Assembly (NCBI GenBank): GCA_000434615.1
Contig: FR880847.1
Location: 64,308 to 128,307 of the forward strand
Direction of reading: 5' to 3'
From: Clostridium sp. CAG:510
GTDB taxonomy: Bacteria; Bacillota; Clostridia; Lachnospirales; Lachnospiraceae
DNA: 64,000 nucleotides
Shown: piece by piece, positions 26,304 through 35,396 of the stretch
Position numbering within the stretch: the first letter of the stretch is position 1
Layout: each line of letters begins with the position of its first letter
Notes under the pieces: model-generated
The model's database searches: none
What the model was told of the DNA's origin: nothing
What the model saw: the letters and a program-made list of their open reading frames with translations, nothing else
Position numbers and translations under genes: made by a program

Positions 26304-26912
26304 TCAGCGAAACAATGCTCTGTAAATTTTTTCGCTTTCAAACCCTTTTCTGGCAAGAAAACCGTACATTCTCTGTAATTCTTTCCTATCCGCTTCTTCT
26401 TTACAGAAATGCTTTTTCTGAAGCAGGGCTTCTATCTGGGCATCCTCATCCTGGGTGTTGCCCTCTTCCGTCCATAGGTCGTAAGCCTTTTCAAAATCAT
26501 CCGGGCTTATCCCCCTCTGCAGCATGGTATGGGCGATGCTTTTTTTGCTTTTGGAGCCGCCGTGATACACAAGGTAGTCCCTCACATACCGCACATCATC
26601 CACATAGTGAAAGGACTCCACATAGGAAAGCGCCTCCTCTATCAGCTCTTCCGGATAAAAGCTCTTTTTCAGCTTATCCGCAAGCTGTTTACGGGTGTAA
26701 TCTTTTTTCTGCAGCAAATTCATGCAGCGCAGCTTTGCCCGCTTCGGCAGTACCTCCCCGGTAATCTCCCGGTAGGCTGCCTCCGTAAGTTCTTTTTCCT
26801 CTTTGATGCCGTATTTACGCAGTTCGCCTTTGTACAGGGCAAAGGCGAACTCTTCGTCTATATATACTTTTACTTTAGAAGAGGACACCTCTTCTATCCG
26901 GTTCACTGTCAT
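26304..26912 (-). CDS. recX: RecA regulator RecX
   Basis: 202-residue, helix-rich RecX protein, which binds RecA filaments and limits their activity. It shows the three-helix repeats of the family (for example LLQKKDYTRKQLADKLKK and YVDDVRYVRDYLVYH). Its ATG overlaps the recA stop (ATGA), so translation is coupled and the pair shares SOS control. Length and charge pattern fit; the name rests on fold pattern and on position directly after recA. Confidence 0.9.
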   Translation of the reverse strand: MTVNRIEEVSSSKVKVYIDEEFAFALYKGELRKYGIKEEKELTEAAYREITGEVLPKRAKLRCMNLLQKKDYTRKQLADKLKKSFYPEELIEEALSYVESFHYVDDVRYVRDYLVYHGGSKSKKSIAHTMLQRGISPDDFEKAYDLWTEEGNTQDEDAQIEALLQKKHFCKEEADRKELQRMYGFLARKGFESEKIYRALFR

Positions 26913-27958
26913 TTCTCTTTCTTGCTTTCCGCTTTTTCGTCAGGATTTGCCGTGCCTGCCTCTGCATGCAGTCCGAAATGCTCCCTGACTTTGTTTTCAA
27001 TTTCATCGCAGACTGCCGGGTTGTCGCGCAGATACTGCTTGGCATTCTCACGTCCCTGGCCGATTTTATTGCCTTCGTAGGCAAACCAGGCGCCGGACTT
27101 GTTGATAATGCCCACGTTGGATGCCAGGTCCACAATGTCTCCCTCTTTGGAGATACCCTTGCCGAACATGATGTCAAACTCCGCTTCCTTAAACGGCGGT
27201 GCAATCTTGTTCTTTACGACTTTTACCCTGGTACGGTTGCCGATGACTTCTCCTCCCTGCTTCAGGGCTTCGATACGGCGCACGTCCAGACGTACAGAGG
27301 AATAGAACTTCAGCGCACGTCCGCCGGTGGTCGTTTCCGGGTTGCCGAACATAACACCGACTTTTTCACGCAGCTGGTTGATAAATACCACCGTACAGTT
27401 GGATTTGCTGATAACGGCAGTCAGCTTACGGAGTGCCTGGGACATCAGTCTTGCCTGAAGGCCTACATGGCTGTCGCCCATGTCGCCGTCGATTTCCGCT
27501 TTGGGAACCAGTGCCGCAACAGAGTCCACTACCACAATATCGATTGCGCCGGAACGCACCATGGTCTCGGTAATCTCCAGCGCCTGCTCGCCGTTGTCCG
27601 GCTGGGAAATGTATAAATTGTCAATGTCAACGCCGATATTTTTCGCATACACCGGGTCAAGGGCATGCTCCGCATCGATAAATCCGGCGATGCCGCCCCT
27701 TTTCTGGACTTCGGCAATCATATGCAGGGTAACGGTGGTCTTACCACTGGACTCCGGTCCGTAAATCTCTATAATACGTCCTTTGGGAATACCGCCCAGT
27801 CCCAGTGCAATGTCAAGGCTTAAGGAGCCTGTGGGAATGGTCTCCACATTCATCTGTGCGGAGGGGTCGCCGAGCTTCATCACAGCTCCCTTTCCGTACT
27901 GTTTTTCAATCTGCACAAGGGCAGCATCCAAAGCTTTTAATTTTTCATCTCTTTCCAT
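26909..27958 (-). CDS. recA: Recombinase A
   Basis: 349-residue RecA: Walker A GPESSGKTT, MAW-type IDAEHALDP, loop 1 and loop 2 (NQLREKVGVMFGNPETTTGG) and a C-terminal acidic/lysine tail. It forms filaments on single-stranded DNA for repair and triggers LexA self-cleavage. AAGGAG precedes the ATG. Two LexA boxes lie in the promoter region, one inside the -35/-10 spacer. recX follows with a 4-bp overlap. Confidence 0.99.
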   Translation of the reverse strand: MERDEKLKALDAALVQIEKQYGKGAVMKLGDPSAQMNVETIPTGSLSLDIALGLGGIPKGRIIEIYGPESSGKTTVTLHMIAEVQKRGGIAGFIDAEHALDPVYAKNIGVDIDNLYISQPDNGEQALEITETMVRSGAIDIVVVDSVAALVPKAEIDGDMGDSHVGLQARLMSQALRKLTAVISKSNCTVVFINQLREKVGVMFGNPETTTGGRALKFYSSVRLDVRRIEALKQGGEVIGNRTRVKVVKNKIAPPFKEAEFDIMFGKGISKEGDIVDLASNVGIINKSGAWFAYEGNKIGQGRENAKQYLRDNPAVCDEIENKVREHFGLHAEAGTANPDEKAESKKEK

Positions 27959-27977
27959 AGTCTGTCTCCTTCATGAA

Positions 27978-27989
27978 GAACAAATGTTC
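27978..27989. promoter_or_regulatory. LexA (SOS) box 1 of recA
   Basis: Perfect palindrome GAACAAATGTTC, matching the firmicute LexA consensus CGAACRNRYGTTYC core; lies between the -10 element and the start codon. Confidence 0.85.
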
Positions 27990-27999
27990 TAATGTAATC

Positions 28000-28028
28000 A
28001 GAATAAAACATCTGTTCGATTTTGTCAA
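28000..28028 (-). promoter_or_regulatory. Sigma-A promoter of recA-recX
   Basis: TTGACA, 17 bp, TATTCT on the minus strand. LexA box 2 occupies the spacer. Confidence 0.8.
28005..28018. promoter_or_regulatory. LexA (SOS) box 2 of recA
   Basis: CGAACAGATGTTTT on the minus strand, matching CGAACRNRYGTTYC except at the last position, inside the promoter spacer. The rest of the 27959-28283 intergenic region shows only the terminator at 28218. Confidence 0.75.
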
Positions 28029-28217
28029 TTCCTTTCTTCTTTTTTTTCGAATTTTATCCGTTTTTCAAAGCTCACTGCCATCATAGCACAGTAAGTGTCC
28101 CATAAATCACCCTCAACGGCATCTTCCTCCCTCCGTTTTTTCTTTTACATTTTTCAACACGAAACAGGTGGCGAAATGCCGGATAAGCTATAAGAACGTG
28201 TCAGAAATGTTTTCTGT

Positions 28218-28268
28218 AAAAAATGTACCACATCTTCTGCCCGGAAGCAAGCCGATATGGTACATTTT
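28218..28268 (-). terminator. Terminator upstream of recA
   Basis: 11-bp perfect stem (AAAATGTACCA / TGGTACATTTT) with T-tract on the minus strand, closing the rimO-pgsA-cinA-zinc-ribbon transcript. Confidence 0.8.
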
Positions 28269-28283
28269 CATTAAGCATTTTCA

Positions 28284-29399
28284 TTAAAATATATTCCGGT
28301 AATCCATGTAATCTTCATAGGTCACGTAGACAATCTCCCCGTCCAGGTTCAGTCCCACTTCCAGTCCCATGGGGGTATAGAAAAGCACCAGTGTGTCTTC
28401 ATCCTTCAGCATGGCAAGGATTTCCTGGTCGGTGTAGTCCGTCAGAGCGCCGTCTCCGTTTTCACTTATCTCCCTCTCCCTGAAGTCCACGGCAAAATCA
28501 TCATTCAGATTTAAGATATCCGTATTGGTCAGGATATTGCCGGTGGCAAGGTCAATGTTTACACAGTAAAAATTGATGTCGCTTAAGTAGTCGGAGCCGT
28601 CCTGATAGCGGATTTTTTCGGAATACACCACGCTTAAAATCTCTTCGTCCATGTAGGTGACATAGGCATCCGAAGAAAAATAAAAGATTCCGTCCTCCGA
28701 CATGGTGTCCGCCACATAATCCATATAAAAATCCCGGAAGTATTCATACTCGTAGTAAAGTTCACCGTTCAGATACTCTTCATCTTCTCTGCCGGAGGTA
28801 ATCTGCGGATATTCTACCTGGATAAATACGTGCCCATCTTCCGTATTGCAGTAGGTCGTCAGAAACGAAATCTGATAGGAAAGGTTGTCCTTCAAATCGT
28901 TGTACGGTCCGGAATAATAGGGAACATCCTCCCTCTGGCCCTCTTCCTTCCGGTTTTCACCGGTGCTGTCATAGGTTCCTTCCTGCAGACCGTATCCGAT
29001 ATAGGAATCCTCCGTTTCCCACTCCCCGTCACCTTCTCCGGAAGGCGTCTGAAAATCGTCCTGCGGCACACGGCTTTCTTCCGGCAGGGTACTTTCCTCC
29101 GGAAGCTTTTCCCCGTCTGCATCATCCAAAAGCCCTTCCGTCACTTTTCTTTCTTCCATCAGTACCGGTTCTTGTTTTCCTTCTCCCCACAGTCTGTTAA
29201 ACAGATGGATGCAGGTAAAGAACAGCACTACGCAGAGGAGAAGAATGACCACTATGGTTATCCCCACAAGCAGGGCGGTTCTGTCTTTTTTCTGTTTCAT
29301 CGGCTGCTGCCAAAACCCGCAGGCAGGGCAGATACCGTTCTCATTTAAGAGTGCTCCGCACCTTTCACAATATTTCATCCGGTTTTCTTCCTGTGCCAT
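28284..29399 (-). CDS. Zinc-ribbon membrane protein, RsiV-like external domain
   Basis: 371 residues, function unknown. N-terminal zinc ribbon (CERCG...CPACG, ~10-25), one membrane helix (~44-66), an acidic low-complexity linker rich in E, D, S and P (~75-160) and a soluble domain predicted outside the cell (~165-371). The segment VNIDLATGNILTNTDILNLND resembles the end of DUF3298/RsiV-type domains, a weak similarity judged by eye. It lies 2 bp after cinA. Zinc-ribbon plus single helix plus external domain is common in uncharacterised clostridial proteins. Confidence 0.65.
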   Translation of the reverse strand: MAQEENRMKYCERCGALLNENGICPACGFWQQPMKQKKDRTALLVGITIVVILLLCVVLFFTCIHLFNRLWGEGKQEPVLMEERKVTEGLLDDADGEKLPEESTLPEESRVPQDDFQTPSGEGDGEWETEDSYIGYGLQEGTYDSTGENRKEEGQREDVPYYSGPYNDLKDNLSYQISFLTTYCNTEDGHVFIQVEYPQITSGREDEEYLNGELYYEYEYFRDFYMDYVADTMSEDGIFYFSSDAYVTYMDEEILSVVYSEKIRYQDGSDYLSDINFYCVNIDLATGNILTNTDILNLNDDFAVDFREREISENGDGALTDYTDQEILAMLKDEDTLVLFYTPMGLEVGLNLDGEIVYVTYEDYMDYRNIF

Positions 29400-29401
29400 A
29401 A

Positions 29402-30652
29402 TTAACCCCTTTCCTCAAAAGCAAGCAGCTTTTCCCTTAAAAAGGTCAGGGCTGCCGCCGTTACGCTCTCTCTGATTTTCTGCCGGCTGCCGCTGAAATG
29501 ATATTCCCGTACTTCCACATTTCCCCGTACATTTACACCGATATAGACGAGTCCTACCGGCTTTTCCTTTGTGCCTCCGTCAGGTCCCGCAATGCCGGTG
29601 ACGGCTACCGCCGCATCCGTATGGGCTGCCTTTACTGCGCCCTCTGCCATTTCTTCGGCGGTTTCCCTGCTGACTGCGCCAAACTTCTCCAACGTGTCAT
29701 GGGACACGCCCAGCAGCTCTTCCTTTGCCTCGTTGGCATAGGTGATAAAGCCGGATTTGAGCACTGCCGATACGCCCGGCGCATTGACCATTCTTGCCGC
29801 TATCATGCCGCCCGTGCAGGATTCCGCTGTGGTCATGGTGTATTTCTTTTTAATAAGAAGCTTTGTCAGCGCCATTTCCAGTGTTTCGTCCGCATCCGTC
29901 GTGTAAACGGCATTCCCGAAACGACGGTAAAGCTCTTCCACCACGGGGGCTGTTTTTTCTCTGGCTTCTTTTTCATCCTTCGCTCTTGCCGTGACACGTA
30001 AGTGTACCTCTCCGGTCTTGGCATAAGGCGCTATGGTGGGATTTTCCTGAGTGTTCAGCATGTCGAGAATCTGTGTTTCCACACTGCTTTCTCCGGGGCC
30101 CACAATCTTTACGGTTTGCGAATAGAAAACCTGTCCGCATTTTTGCTGCAGTTTCGGCATCACGCTGTCCGTAAACATGCTCTTTAATTCCAGAGGCGGT
30201 CCGGGCAGTAAAATAACCGTCTTTTCTCCTTCGGAAACAAAGATACCGGGCGCCGTGCCGTTTTTGTTGTAAAGAATGTCACAGCCCTCTATGACATCCG
30301 CCTGCTTCCAGTTGTTGTCCGTGGGAATGCGTCCCCTGAGGGCAAAATAATCCGCAATTTCCTGTTCCGCCCATTTATCCCGGATAAGCTTTTTCCCAAG
30401 TGCTTCTGCCACGGTTTCTTTGGTCAGGTCATCCTCCGTGGGTCCGAGACCACCTGAAAAAATAAGGATGTCCGCCCGGGAAAGAGCCGTATTTATCACG
30501 GAAAGAAGCCTGTCCCTGTTATCTCCCACCACCGTCTGAAAATAGCAGTTGATGCCAAGGTACGCCAGTTTTTCCGATAAAAAAGCCGCATTGGTGTTTA
30601 CAATATTTCCTAATAAAAGCTCTGTGCCCACACAGATAATTTCCGCTGTCAT
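29402..30652 (-). CDS. cinA: CinA-type protein (NMN deamidase / competence-damage inducible)
   Basis: 416 residues: an N-terminal molybdopterin-binding-like COG1058 domain (~1-170; ICVGTELLLGN, FSGGLGPTEDDLT) and a C-terminal CinA domain (~255-416; TTAESCTGGMIAARMVN, AVTGIAGPDGGTKEKPVG) that deamidates nicotinamide mononucleotide in several bacteria. In Bacillus and Streptococcus cinA often precedes recA; here a zinc-ribbon gene intervenes. AAGGA precedes the ATG, and pgsA lies 15 bp upstream. Confidence 0.95.
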   Translation of the reverse strand: MTAEIICVGTELLLGNIVNTNAAFLSEKLAYLGINCYFQTVVGDNRDRLLSVINTALSRADILIFSGGLGPTEDDLTKETVAEALGKKLIRDKWAEQEIADYFALRGRIPTDNNWKQADVIEGCDILYNKNGTAPGIFVSEGEKTVILLPGPPLELKSMFTDSVMPKLQQKCGQVFYSQTVKIVGPGESSVETQILDMLNTQENPTIAPYAKTGEVHLRVTARAKDEKEAREKTAPVVEELYRRFGNAVYTTDADETLEMALTKLLIKKKYTMTTAESCTGGMIAARMVNAPGVSAVLKSGFITYANEAKEELLGVSHDTLEKFGAVSRETAEEMAEGAVKAAHTDAAVAVTGIAGPDGGTKEKPVGLVYIGVNVRGNVEVREYHFSGSRQKIRESVTAAALTFLREKLLAFEERG

Positions 30653-30667
30653 GCTGTTTTCCTTCTT

Positions 30668-31240
30668 TTACTTTGTATCTGCCATCACACCTCTGTTGAC
30701 CCAGATGTAATCAATCAGGGAAATGACGGTAAGCGCCAGCGCCACCCACATCACAATGTTGGTGAGCAGGCTGATTTTTTCAATATTGGCAATCATTAAA
30801 CAGACCATAATCATCTGGAAGGTGGTCTTGAATTTGCCCCAGTAATTGGCGGCAATAACCACACCCTTGTCGGATGCCACCAGGCGGAAACCGCTGATGA
30901 TGAATTCGCGGCTGATGATGATAATGACAATCCATGCCGGAATTCTGCCCATTTCCACCAGACAGATCATGGCGGAGCAGACTAAAAGCTTATCCGCAAG
31001 CGGGTCCATGAACTTGCCGAAATTGGTAATGAGGTTGTATTTACGGGCAATTTTGCCGTCCAGCATATCCGTCAGGCTGGCAATGATAAAAATAGCCAGC
31101 GCTATATAGTCCACGTATTCCATAATGCCGCCGAAAATGGCTGTGAACCATGCCCATTCATGAAAGCCTCCCAGCAAAAGAAGGACAAAGGGTACAATTA
31201 AAATCATTCGGAATACAGTAAGTTTATTCGGTAAATTCAT
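30668..31240 (-). CDS. pgsA: Phosphatidylglycerophosphate synthase
   Basis: 190-residue membrane enzyme transferring glycerol 3-phosphate to CDP-diacylglycerol. The CDP-alcohol phosphatidyltransferase motif DG-x2-AR-x8-G-x3-D-x3-D is seen as DMLDGKIARKYNLITNFGKF followed by MDPLADK. Four to six hydrophobic helices are evident. AGGAGA precedes the ATG, which lies 17 bp inside rimO, so the two genes are coupled. Confidence 0.96.
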   Translation of the reverse strand: MNLPNKLTVFRMILIVPFVLLLLGGFHEWAWFTAIFGGIMEYVDYIALAIFIIASLTDMLDGKIARKYNLITNFGKFMDPLADKLLVCSAMICLVEMGRIPAWIVIIIISREFIISGFRLVASDKGVVIAANYWGKFKTTFQMIMVCLMIANIEKISLLTNIVMWVALALTVISLIDYIWVNRGVMADTK

Positions 31241-32561
31241 GGTATATCTCTCCTATCAAATCGTATTCGTTGCTTCCGGTCACCAGCACTTTAACAAAGT
31301 CACCGGTCATAAGCTGTGCCGTCGTATTTACAAAAATATAGCCGTCCACACCGGGGGCATCCCTATAGGTCCGTCCCACGTAAGCATCCTCGTCCGCCAC
31401 TTTCCCTTCTATCATGACGGTAAGAACGCTGCCCACAAGGCTTTCCGCTTTCTCAAATGCTATTTCCTGCTGCAGCTCCATGATGTCGTCTCGGCGTTCT
31501 TCTTTGATTTCTTCGGCAATCTGGTCTTCCATTTCCGCCGCCGGGGTATCTTCTTCCTGGGAATAAGGGAACACGCCCAGTCTGTCAAAGCCGATTTCTT
31601 CCACAAACGCCAGGTTTTCTTCGTGATCCTCTTCCGTTTCCCCGGGGAAGCCGGTAATCAGCGTGGTGCGTAAACAGATTTCGGGAATTTCTGCCCTGAG
31701 CCTTCCGATAATGCGCTCTAAGTCCGCCCGGCTGGTCTTTCTGCCCATGCGTCCCAGCACGTTGTCCGAAGCATGCTGGATGGGAATATCCAGGTATTTA
31801 CATACCTTGTCCTCCGCTTTGATGGCGGCAATCAGTTCCTCCGTAATCTCTTCGGGATAGCAGTACAGAATCCGTATCCAGTAGATGCCGGGAATTTCCG
31901 CCAATTTGTGAAGCAGGAGGGGCAGGCTTTTTTTGCCGTATAAATCCTTGCCGTACAGGGTGGTTTCCTGAGCAACCAGTATCAGTTCCCGGACACCGTT
32001 TTCCGCCAGCTCCGCCGCTTCCTTTAAGAGGCTTTCCATGGGAATGGAGCGGTATCCGCCGCGCACCTTGGGAATAATGCAGTAGGTGCAGTGCTTGTCG
32101 CAGCCCTCCGCAATTTTCATGTAGGCATAGTGTCCGCCGGTGGTTACGATACGCTTTTTTCCGTAAACCGGCGTGGCGCTGATATCCTTAAAATAATTTT
32201 CGGATCTGCCTGCCAGGGCTTTGTCCACGCTTTCTGTAATTTTGTCAATCGCCATGGTGCCGATGATGGCATCCACACCCGGTATTTCCTTCTGGATTTC
32301 TTCTTTGTAGCGTTGCGCCAGACAGCCGGAAGCAATGAGGACTTTAATCACACCTTCTTCCTTCAGCTTTTCCATTTCCAAAAGGGTGTTGATGCTTTCT
32401 TCCTTGGCATCCCCGATAAAGCAGCAGGTGTTGACCACCACCACATCGGCTTCCGTTTCATCGTCCGTGAAGGTATAGCCTTTTTCCGAAAGCTGTCCCA
32501 ACATCATCTCCGTGTCCACCAGGTTCTTATCGCACCCTAAGGATACAAACATTATCTTCAT
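31224..32561 (-). CDS. rimO: Ribosomal protein S12 methylthiotransferase
   Basis: 445-residue radical-SAM enzyme that adds a methylthio group to an aspartate of ribosomal protein S12. Three domains: N-terminal UPF0004 with cluster cysteines (SLGCDKN, NTCCFIG, ASGC), radical-SAM core with C-x3-C-x2-C in EGCDKHCTYCIIP, and C-terminal TRAM domain (~378-440). GCDKHCTYC and the overall length fit RimO better than MiaB. It begins the transcript running to the zinc-ribbon gene. Confidence 0.95.
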   Translation of the reverse strand: MKIMFVSLGCDKNLVDTEMMLGQLSEKGYTFTDDETEADVVVVNTCCFIGDAKEESINTLLEMEKLKEEGVIKVLIASGCLAQRYKEEIQKEIPGVDAIIGTMAIDKITESVDKALAGRSENYFKDISATPVYGKKRIVTTGGHYAYMKIAEGCDKHCTYCIIPKVRGGYRSIPMESLLKEAAELAENGVRELILVAQETTLYGKDLYGKKSLPLLLHKLAEIPGIYWIRILYCYPEEITEELIAAIKAEDKVCKYLDIPIQHASDNVLGRMGRKTSRADLERIIGRLRAEIPEICLRTTLITGFPGETEEDHEENLAFVEEIGFDRLGVFPYSQEEDTPAAEMEDQIAEEIKEERRDDIMELQQEIAFEKAESLVGSVLTVMIEGKVADEDAYVGRTYRDAPGVDGYIFVNTTAQLMTGDFVKVLVTGSNEYDLIGEIYHEFTE

Positions 32562-32616
32562 ACTCGTTACCTTTTCCGTTTTATTGCATAAATTTATGGC
32601 ATAAAATTTTTACAAT

Positions 32617-32661
32617 ATAAAAGAACTGCCACACTTAAACTTTTCTATTTTCGTGTGACAG
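32617..32661 (-). terminator. Terminator after rpoZ
   Basis: 9-bp stem (CTGTCACAC / GTGTGGCAG, one G-U pair) with loop and a TTCTTTTAT tail on the minus strand. Confidence 0.75.
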
Positions 32662-32677
32662 CCTCTTTCTGCTTTCC

Positions 32678-32920
32678 TTATGCCTGTTCTTCTTCGTCGT
32701 TTAAGATTTTAATCTTACCTTCGTTCAGCTCTTCTACAGCAATGGAAAGAGGTTTCTTTCCGGTACCGTCTACCAAAGGCTCGTCTCCGGCGATAATCTG
32801 TCTTGCTCTCTTTGAGGTAGCCATAACGATGGAGTATCTGCTGCTTACTACCGGTTCTTCACCCGGCTCCACGTCCTTGTTTACCACTTTCATTAAATCG
32901 GTATAAGATGGATGTAACAT
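32678..32920 (-). CDS. rpoZ: RNA polymerase omega subunit
   Basis: 80-residue omega subunit. MLHPSYTDLMK at the N-terminus and the conserved SRYSIVMATSKRARQI, then KPLSIAVEELNEGKI, identify it. The ATG at 32920 is favoured over one two codons earlier, which would sit directly on AAGGAG. It follows gmk by 2 bp in the yicC-remA-gmk-rpoZ operon, the usual order in firmicutes. Confidence 0.95.
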   Translation of the reverse strand: MLHPSYTDLMKVVNKDVEPGEEPVVSSRYSIVMATSKRARQIIAGDEPLVDGTGKKPLSIAVEELNEGKIKILNDEEEQA

Positions 32921-32922
32921 AA

Positions 32923-33552
32923 TCATTCTCCTTCCGTGAGAACATTCAGTTCTCCTCTGATATTATTGATAAACTCCGTATTGCGACGGCTGGCTCTTTT
33001 GGCTGCCTTCACAATACTGTGAATTTCTTCCACACATTCCTGTAAATCATCGTTGACTACCAGATACTCATAGTCCTCCATGCCCTTTGCTTCTTCTGCT
33101 GCACGGGCAAGGCGCTTTCTTATGACTTCCTCCGTCTCGGTGCCTCTGCCTCTTAAACGCTTCTCCAGCTCGGCAATGCTTGGCGGTGTCACAAAGAGTG
33201 TCAGCATATCCGGGAACATCTTTTTCACCTTATGCATGCCCTGAATTTCGATTTCCAGTAAGACGTCCCTGCCTGCCGCAAGCATCTCCTCCACATAGTC
33301 CCTGGGGGTGCCGTAATAATTGCCGCAATACTCAGCATACTCTATCAGACCGTTTTGTGCAATCTTTTCTTCAAAGCTTTCTCTTTCCGTGAAGAAATAC
33401 TCTCTTCCGTGTACTTCTCCCTCGCGTGGTTTTCTCGTAGTCATGGAAATGGACAACGCATAATTATCGTATGTCTTCATGAGTTCCTTTACGAGAGTGC
33501 CTTTTCCTGCTCCGGAAAATCCGGATAATACAATCAATATGCCCTTACTCAT
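32923..33552 (-). CDS. gmk: Guanylate kinase
   Basis: 209-residue kinase converting GMP to GDP with ATP. P-loop SGFSGAGKGTL at 9-19 (GxxGxGK), GMP site SMTTRKPREGEVHGREYFF, and lid residues RLRGRGTE are present. It overlaps the end of remA by 8 bp and is followed by rpoZ, so all three are coupled. Guanylate kinase also sets GTP and ppGpp pools. Confidence 0.97.
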   Translation of the reverse strand: MSKGILIVLSGFSGAGKGTLVKELMKTYDNYALSISMTTRKPREGEVHGREYFFTERESFEEKIAQNGLIEYAEYCGNYYGTPRDYVEEMLAAGRDVLLEIEIQGMHKVKKMFPDMLTLFVTPPSIAELEKRLRGRGTETEEVIRKRLARAAEEAKGMEDYEYLVVNDDLQECVEEIHSIVKAAKRASRRNTEFINNIRGELNVLTEGE

Positions 33553-33814
33553 CTTCTTCTCCTAAGACGTTTGTATCTGCCTGTCTGCTTCTGCCTGCTA
33601 TAGTCTCGGGCAAAAGGGCGGACAACACAATCTGGTTATTTTCCATAATAAGTACTGCCTTGGTCTTGCGTCCCTGGGTGGCATCTATGGTGTTGCCGGC
33701 CTCCTTGGCATTCTGCACCAGTCTCTTTATGGGTGCGGAATCCGGGCTCACAATGGCAATAATCTTGCCGGTATTGACCATATTGCCAAAGCCGATGTGA
33801 ATCAGTTTGTCCAT
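33545..33814 (-). CDS. remA: RemA-family DNA-binding regulator (DUF370)
   Basis: 89-residue protein of the RemA/YlzA family, which in Bacillus subtilis activates matrix and osmoprotection genes and forms ring-like oligomers on DNA. The N-terminal LIHIGFGNMVNTGKIIAIVSPDSAPIK is the strongly conserved part; the last ~15 residues are variable. AGGAAA precedes the ATG. It stands between yicC and gmk as in most firmicutes. What it regulates here is unknown; the pilus operon would be a natural candidate to test. Confidence 0.9.
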   Translation of the reverse strand: MDKLIHIGFGNMVNTGKIIAIVSPDSAPIKRLVQNAKEAGNTIDATQGRKTKAVLIMENNQIVLSALLPETIAGRSRQADTNVLGEEDE

Positions 33815-33831
33815 GCCTGTTTCCTTTTTAT

Positions 33832-34716
33832 TTATTCAATATTCTGAATCTGCTCGCGGACCTTCTCGATTTCCGTCTTTAACTCAATGGCTCTGTTGGA
33901 GATGCCGAGGTCAGTGGTCTTGCTTAAGATGGTATTGGCCTCTCTGTTCATTTCCTGTGCGATAAAGTCTAACTTTCTGCCGATGCTGCCGCCTTCCAAA
34001 AGCGCCTGCTTTGTGGAAGTGATGTGGCTTCTTAAGCGCACCAGCTCTTCATCCACACAAACCTTGTCTGCGAAAATGGTAACTTCCATTAAAAGACGGT
34101 TTTCATCCACCTGGGCATCCTGTAATAAATCCTTTACCTTATCGGTGAGCTTCTTTTTATACTCCGCAATGATTTCCGGAGAGCGTTCGGTAATGTAGTC
34201 CACATGCTTAAGCATGCCGTCCAGCTTGCCGATTAAGTCGTTGCGTAAATTCTCGCCTTCCTTAATACGGGTCTCCACCAGGGCCTGCAGGGCGCTCTTT
34301 AAGGCTTTGTCCAGCTCTTTCCAGATTTCATCCTCGTCCTCCTCCACATCCTCTAAGGTAAACACATCGGGATACCGGGAAAGGGTGGAGGTACGGATAT
34401 CGTTCTCCAGACCGAAGTCCTCTGCCATCTGTCCTAAATAATTGACGTACTCTTCCGCAATCTTTTTGTTGTACTTTACACAACCGGTGGTCTCTGCACA
34501 GTCTTCGTATGCAATGTAAATATCCACCTTGCCGCGCTGCATAAAATTCTTCAGTTCATTCCGGATGGATGACTCAAAGAAATTTAATTTCTTGGGCATC
34601 TTGATGTTGACATCCAGATATCTGTGGTTGACTGATTTTACTTCTACTGTAAACTTACGGGTACCTTCCACCAGTTCGCATCTGCCGAAGCCCGTCATAC
34701 TGTTAATCATTTGCAT
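33832..34716 (-). CDS. yicC: YicC/YloC-family endoribonuclease
   Basis: 294 residues with the conserved opening INSMTGFGR and the C-terminal DUF1732 block (DFIAQEMNREANTILSK, ELKTEIEKVREQIQNIE). YicC-family proteins have been shown to be RNases in E. coli and Bacillus. AGGAGG stands 5 nt from the first ATG and 11 nt from a second ATG two codons later, so the start could be 34716 or 34710. It is the first gene of the yicC-remA-gmk-rpoZ operon. Confidence 0.93.
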   Translation of the reverse strand: MQMINSMTGFGRCELVEGTRKFTVEVKSVNHRYLDVNIKMPKKLNFFESSIRNELKNFMQRGKVDIYIAYEDCAETTGCVKYNKKIAEEYVNYLGQMAEDFGLENDIRTSTLSRYPDVFTLEDVEEDEDEIWKELDKALKSALQALVETRIKEGENLRNDLIGKLDGMLKHVDYITERSPEIIAEYKKKLTDKVKDLLQDAQVDENRLLMEVTIFADKVCVDEELVRLRSHITSTKQALLEGGSIGRKLDFIAQEMNREANTILSKTTDLGISNRAIELKTEIEKVREQIQNIE

Positions 34717-34766
34717 ACCTTCCTCCTATACAACGCTACTACCCCATATGGTTGCATACTGCACTT

Positions 34767-34795
34767 ATTATAGTGGAAATGCGGGCTTTCGTCAA
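34767..34795 (-). promoter_or_regulatory. Sigma-A promoter of yicC-remA-gmk-rpoZ
   Basis: TTGACG, 17 bp, TATAAT on the minus strand; the -35 element overlaps the last codons of the acetyltransferase gene. Confidence 0.85.
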
Positions 34796-35367
34796 GTAAA
34801 GGCAAACATCCTTCCGTACTTTTCTCCCAGCATAAAATCATAGATATTCTGTAAATCCACCGCCACTTCTTCGTCCGGCATCTGTCTGCCCGTCGGCAGG
34901 TAAAAAATCCCGAAATCCACACCCGCCACCTGGGTCAGAAGCTCTGTCTGACGGCAGCCGCTCCGTTTGTAAAAACCGTTCCGGCGGATTCTCAGGGTGC
35001 GGTCTTCTTCATCCTCCGCCTTATCCGGACGTTCCGTTTCGATAATAACACCGTGCATGTCCGTGTAAATCCGCTGCATTTCCTTTAACATAAGCGCTCC
35101 CACGCCCTTGTTGCGGTATTCTTCAAACACCGCCAGATAGTCAAGCAGTATGGTGTTTTTCTCCGGTGCCTGCACGCAGAGAGCATACCCTGCCAGCCTG
35201 TCTCCATCGTAAACACCGATACCGATGTAACCGCCCCGCTCCACCATGCTCTTTATCATAAACACCGGCTTGATTTCCGGTGCCGGGAAATGTAAGGGGC
35301 AGCTGTTTTCGTAAATATCCAGCACCTCGTCGGACGACAGGCGCCTGAAAGTATAATCCGTATTCAT
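34792..35367 (-). CDS. GNAT-family N-acetyltransferase
   Basis: 191 residues. The acetyl-CoA binding motif A is visible as YLAVFEEYRNKGVGALMLKE (about 95-114), preceded by a beta-strand (AGYALCVQA) and followed by a typical GNAT beta-5/alpha-4 region with a YKRSGCRQ turn. The substrate cannot be deduced. AGGA lies before the ATG; the gene follows rqcH by 52 bp. The adjacent hairpin at 35397-35414 may separate it from rqcH. Confidence 0.8.
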   Translation of the reverse strand: MNTDYTFRRLSSDEVLDIYENSCPLHFPAPEIKPVFMIKSMVERGGYIGIGVYDGDRLAGYALCVQAPEKNTILLDYLAVFEEYRNKGVGALMLKEMQRIYTDMHGVIIETERPDKAEDEEDRTLRIRRNGFYKRSGCRQTELLTQVAGVDFGIFYLPTGRQMPDEEVAVDLQNIYDFMLGEKYGRMFAFT

Positions 35368-35396
35368 GTTCTTTTCCTATTCCTATTTTGTTTTTT

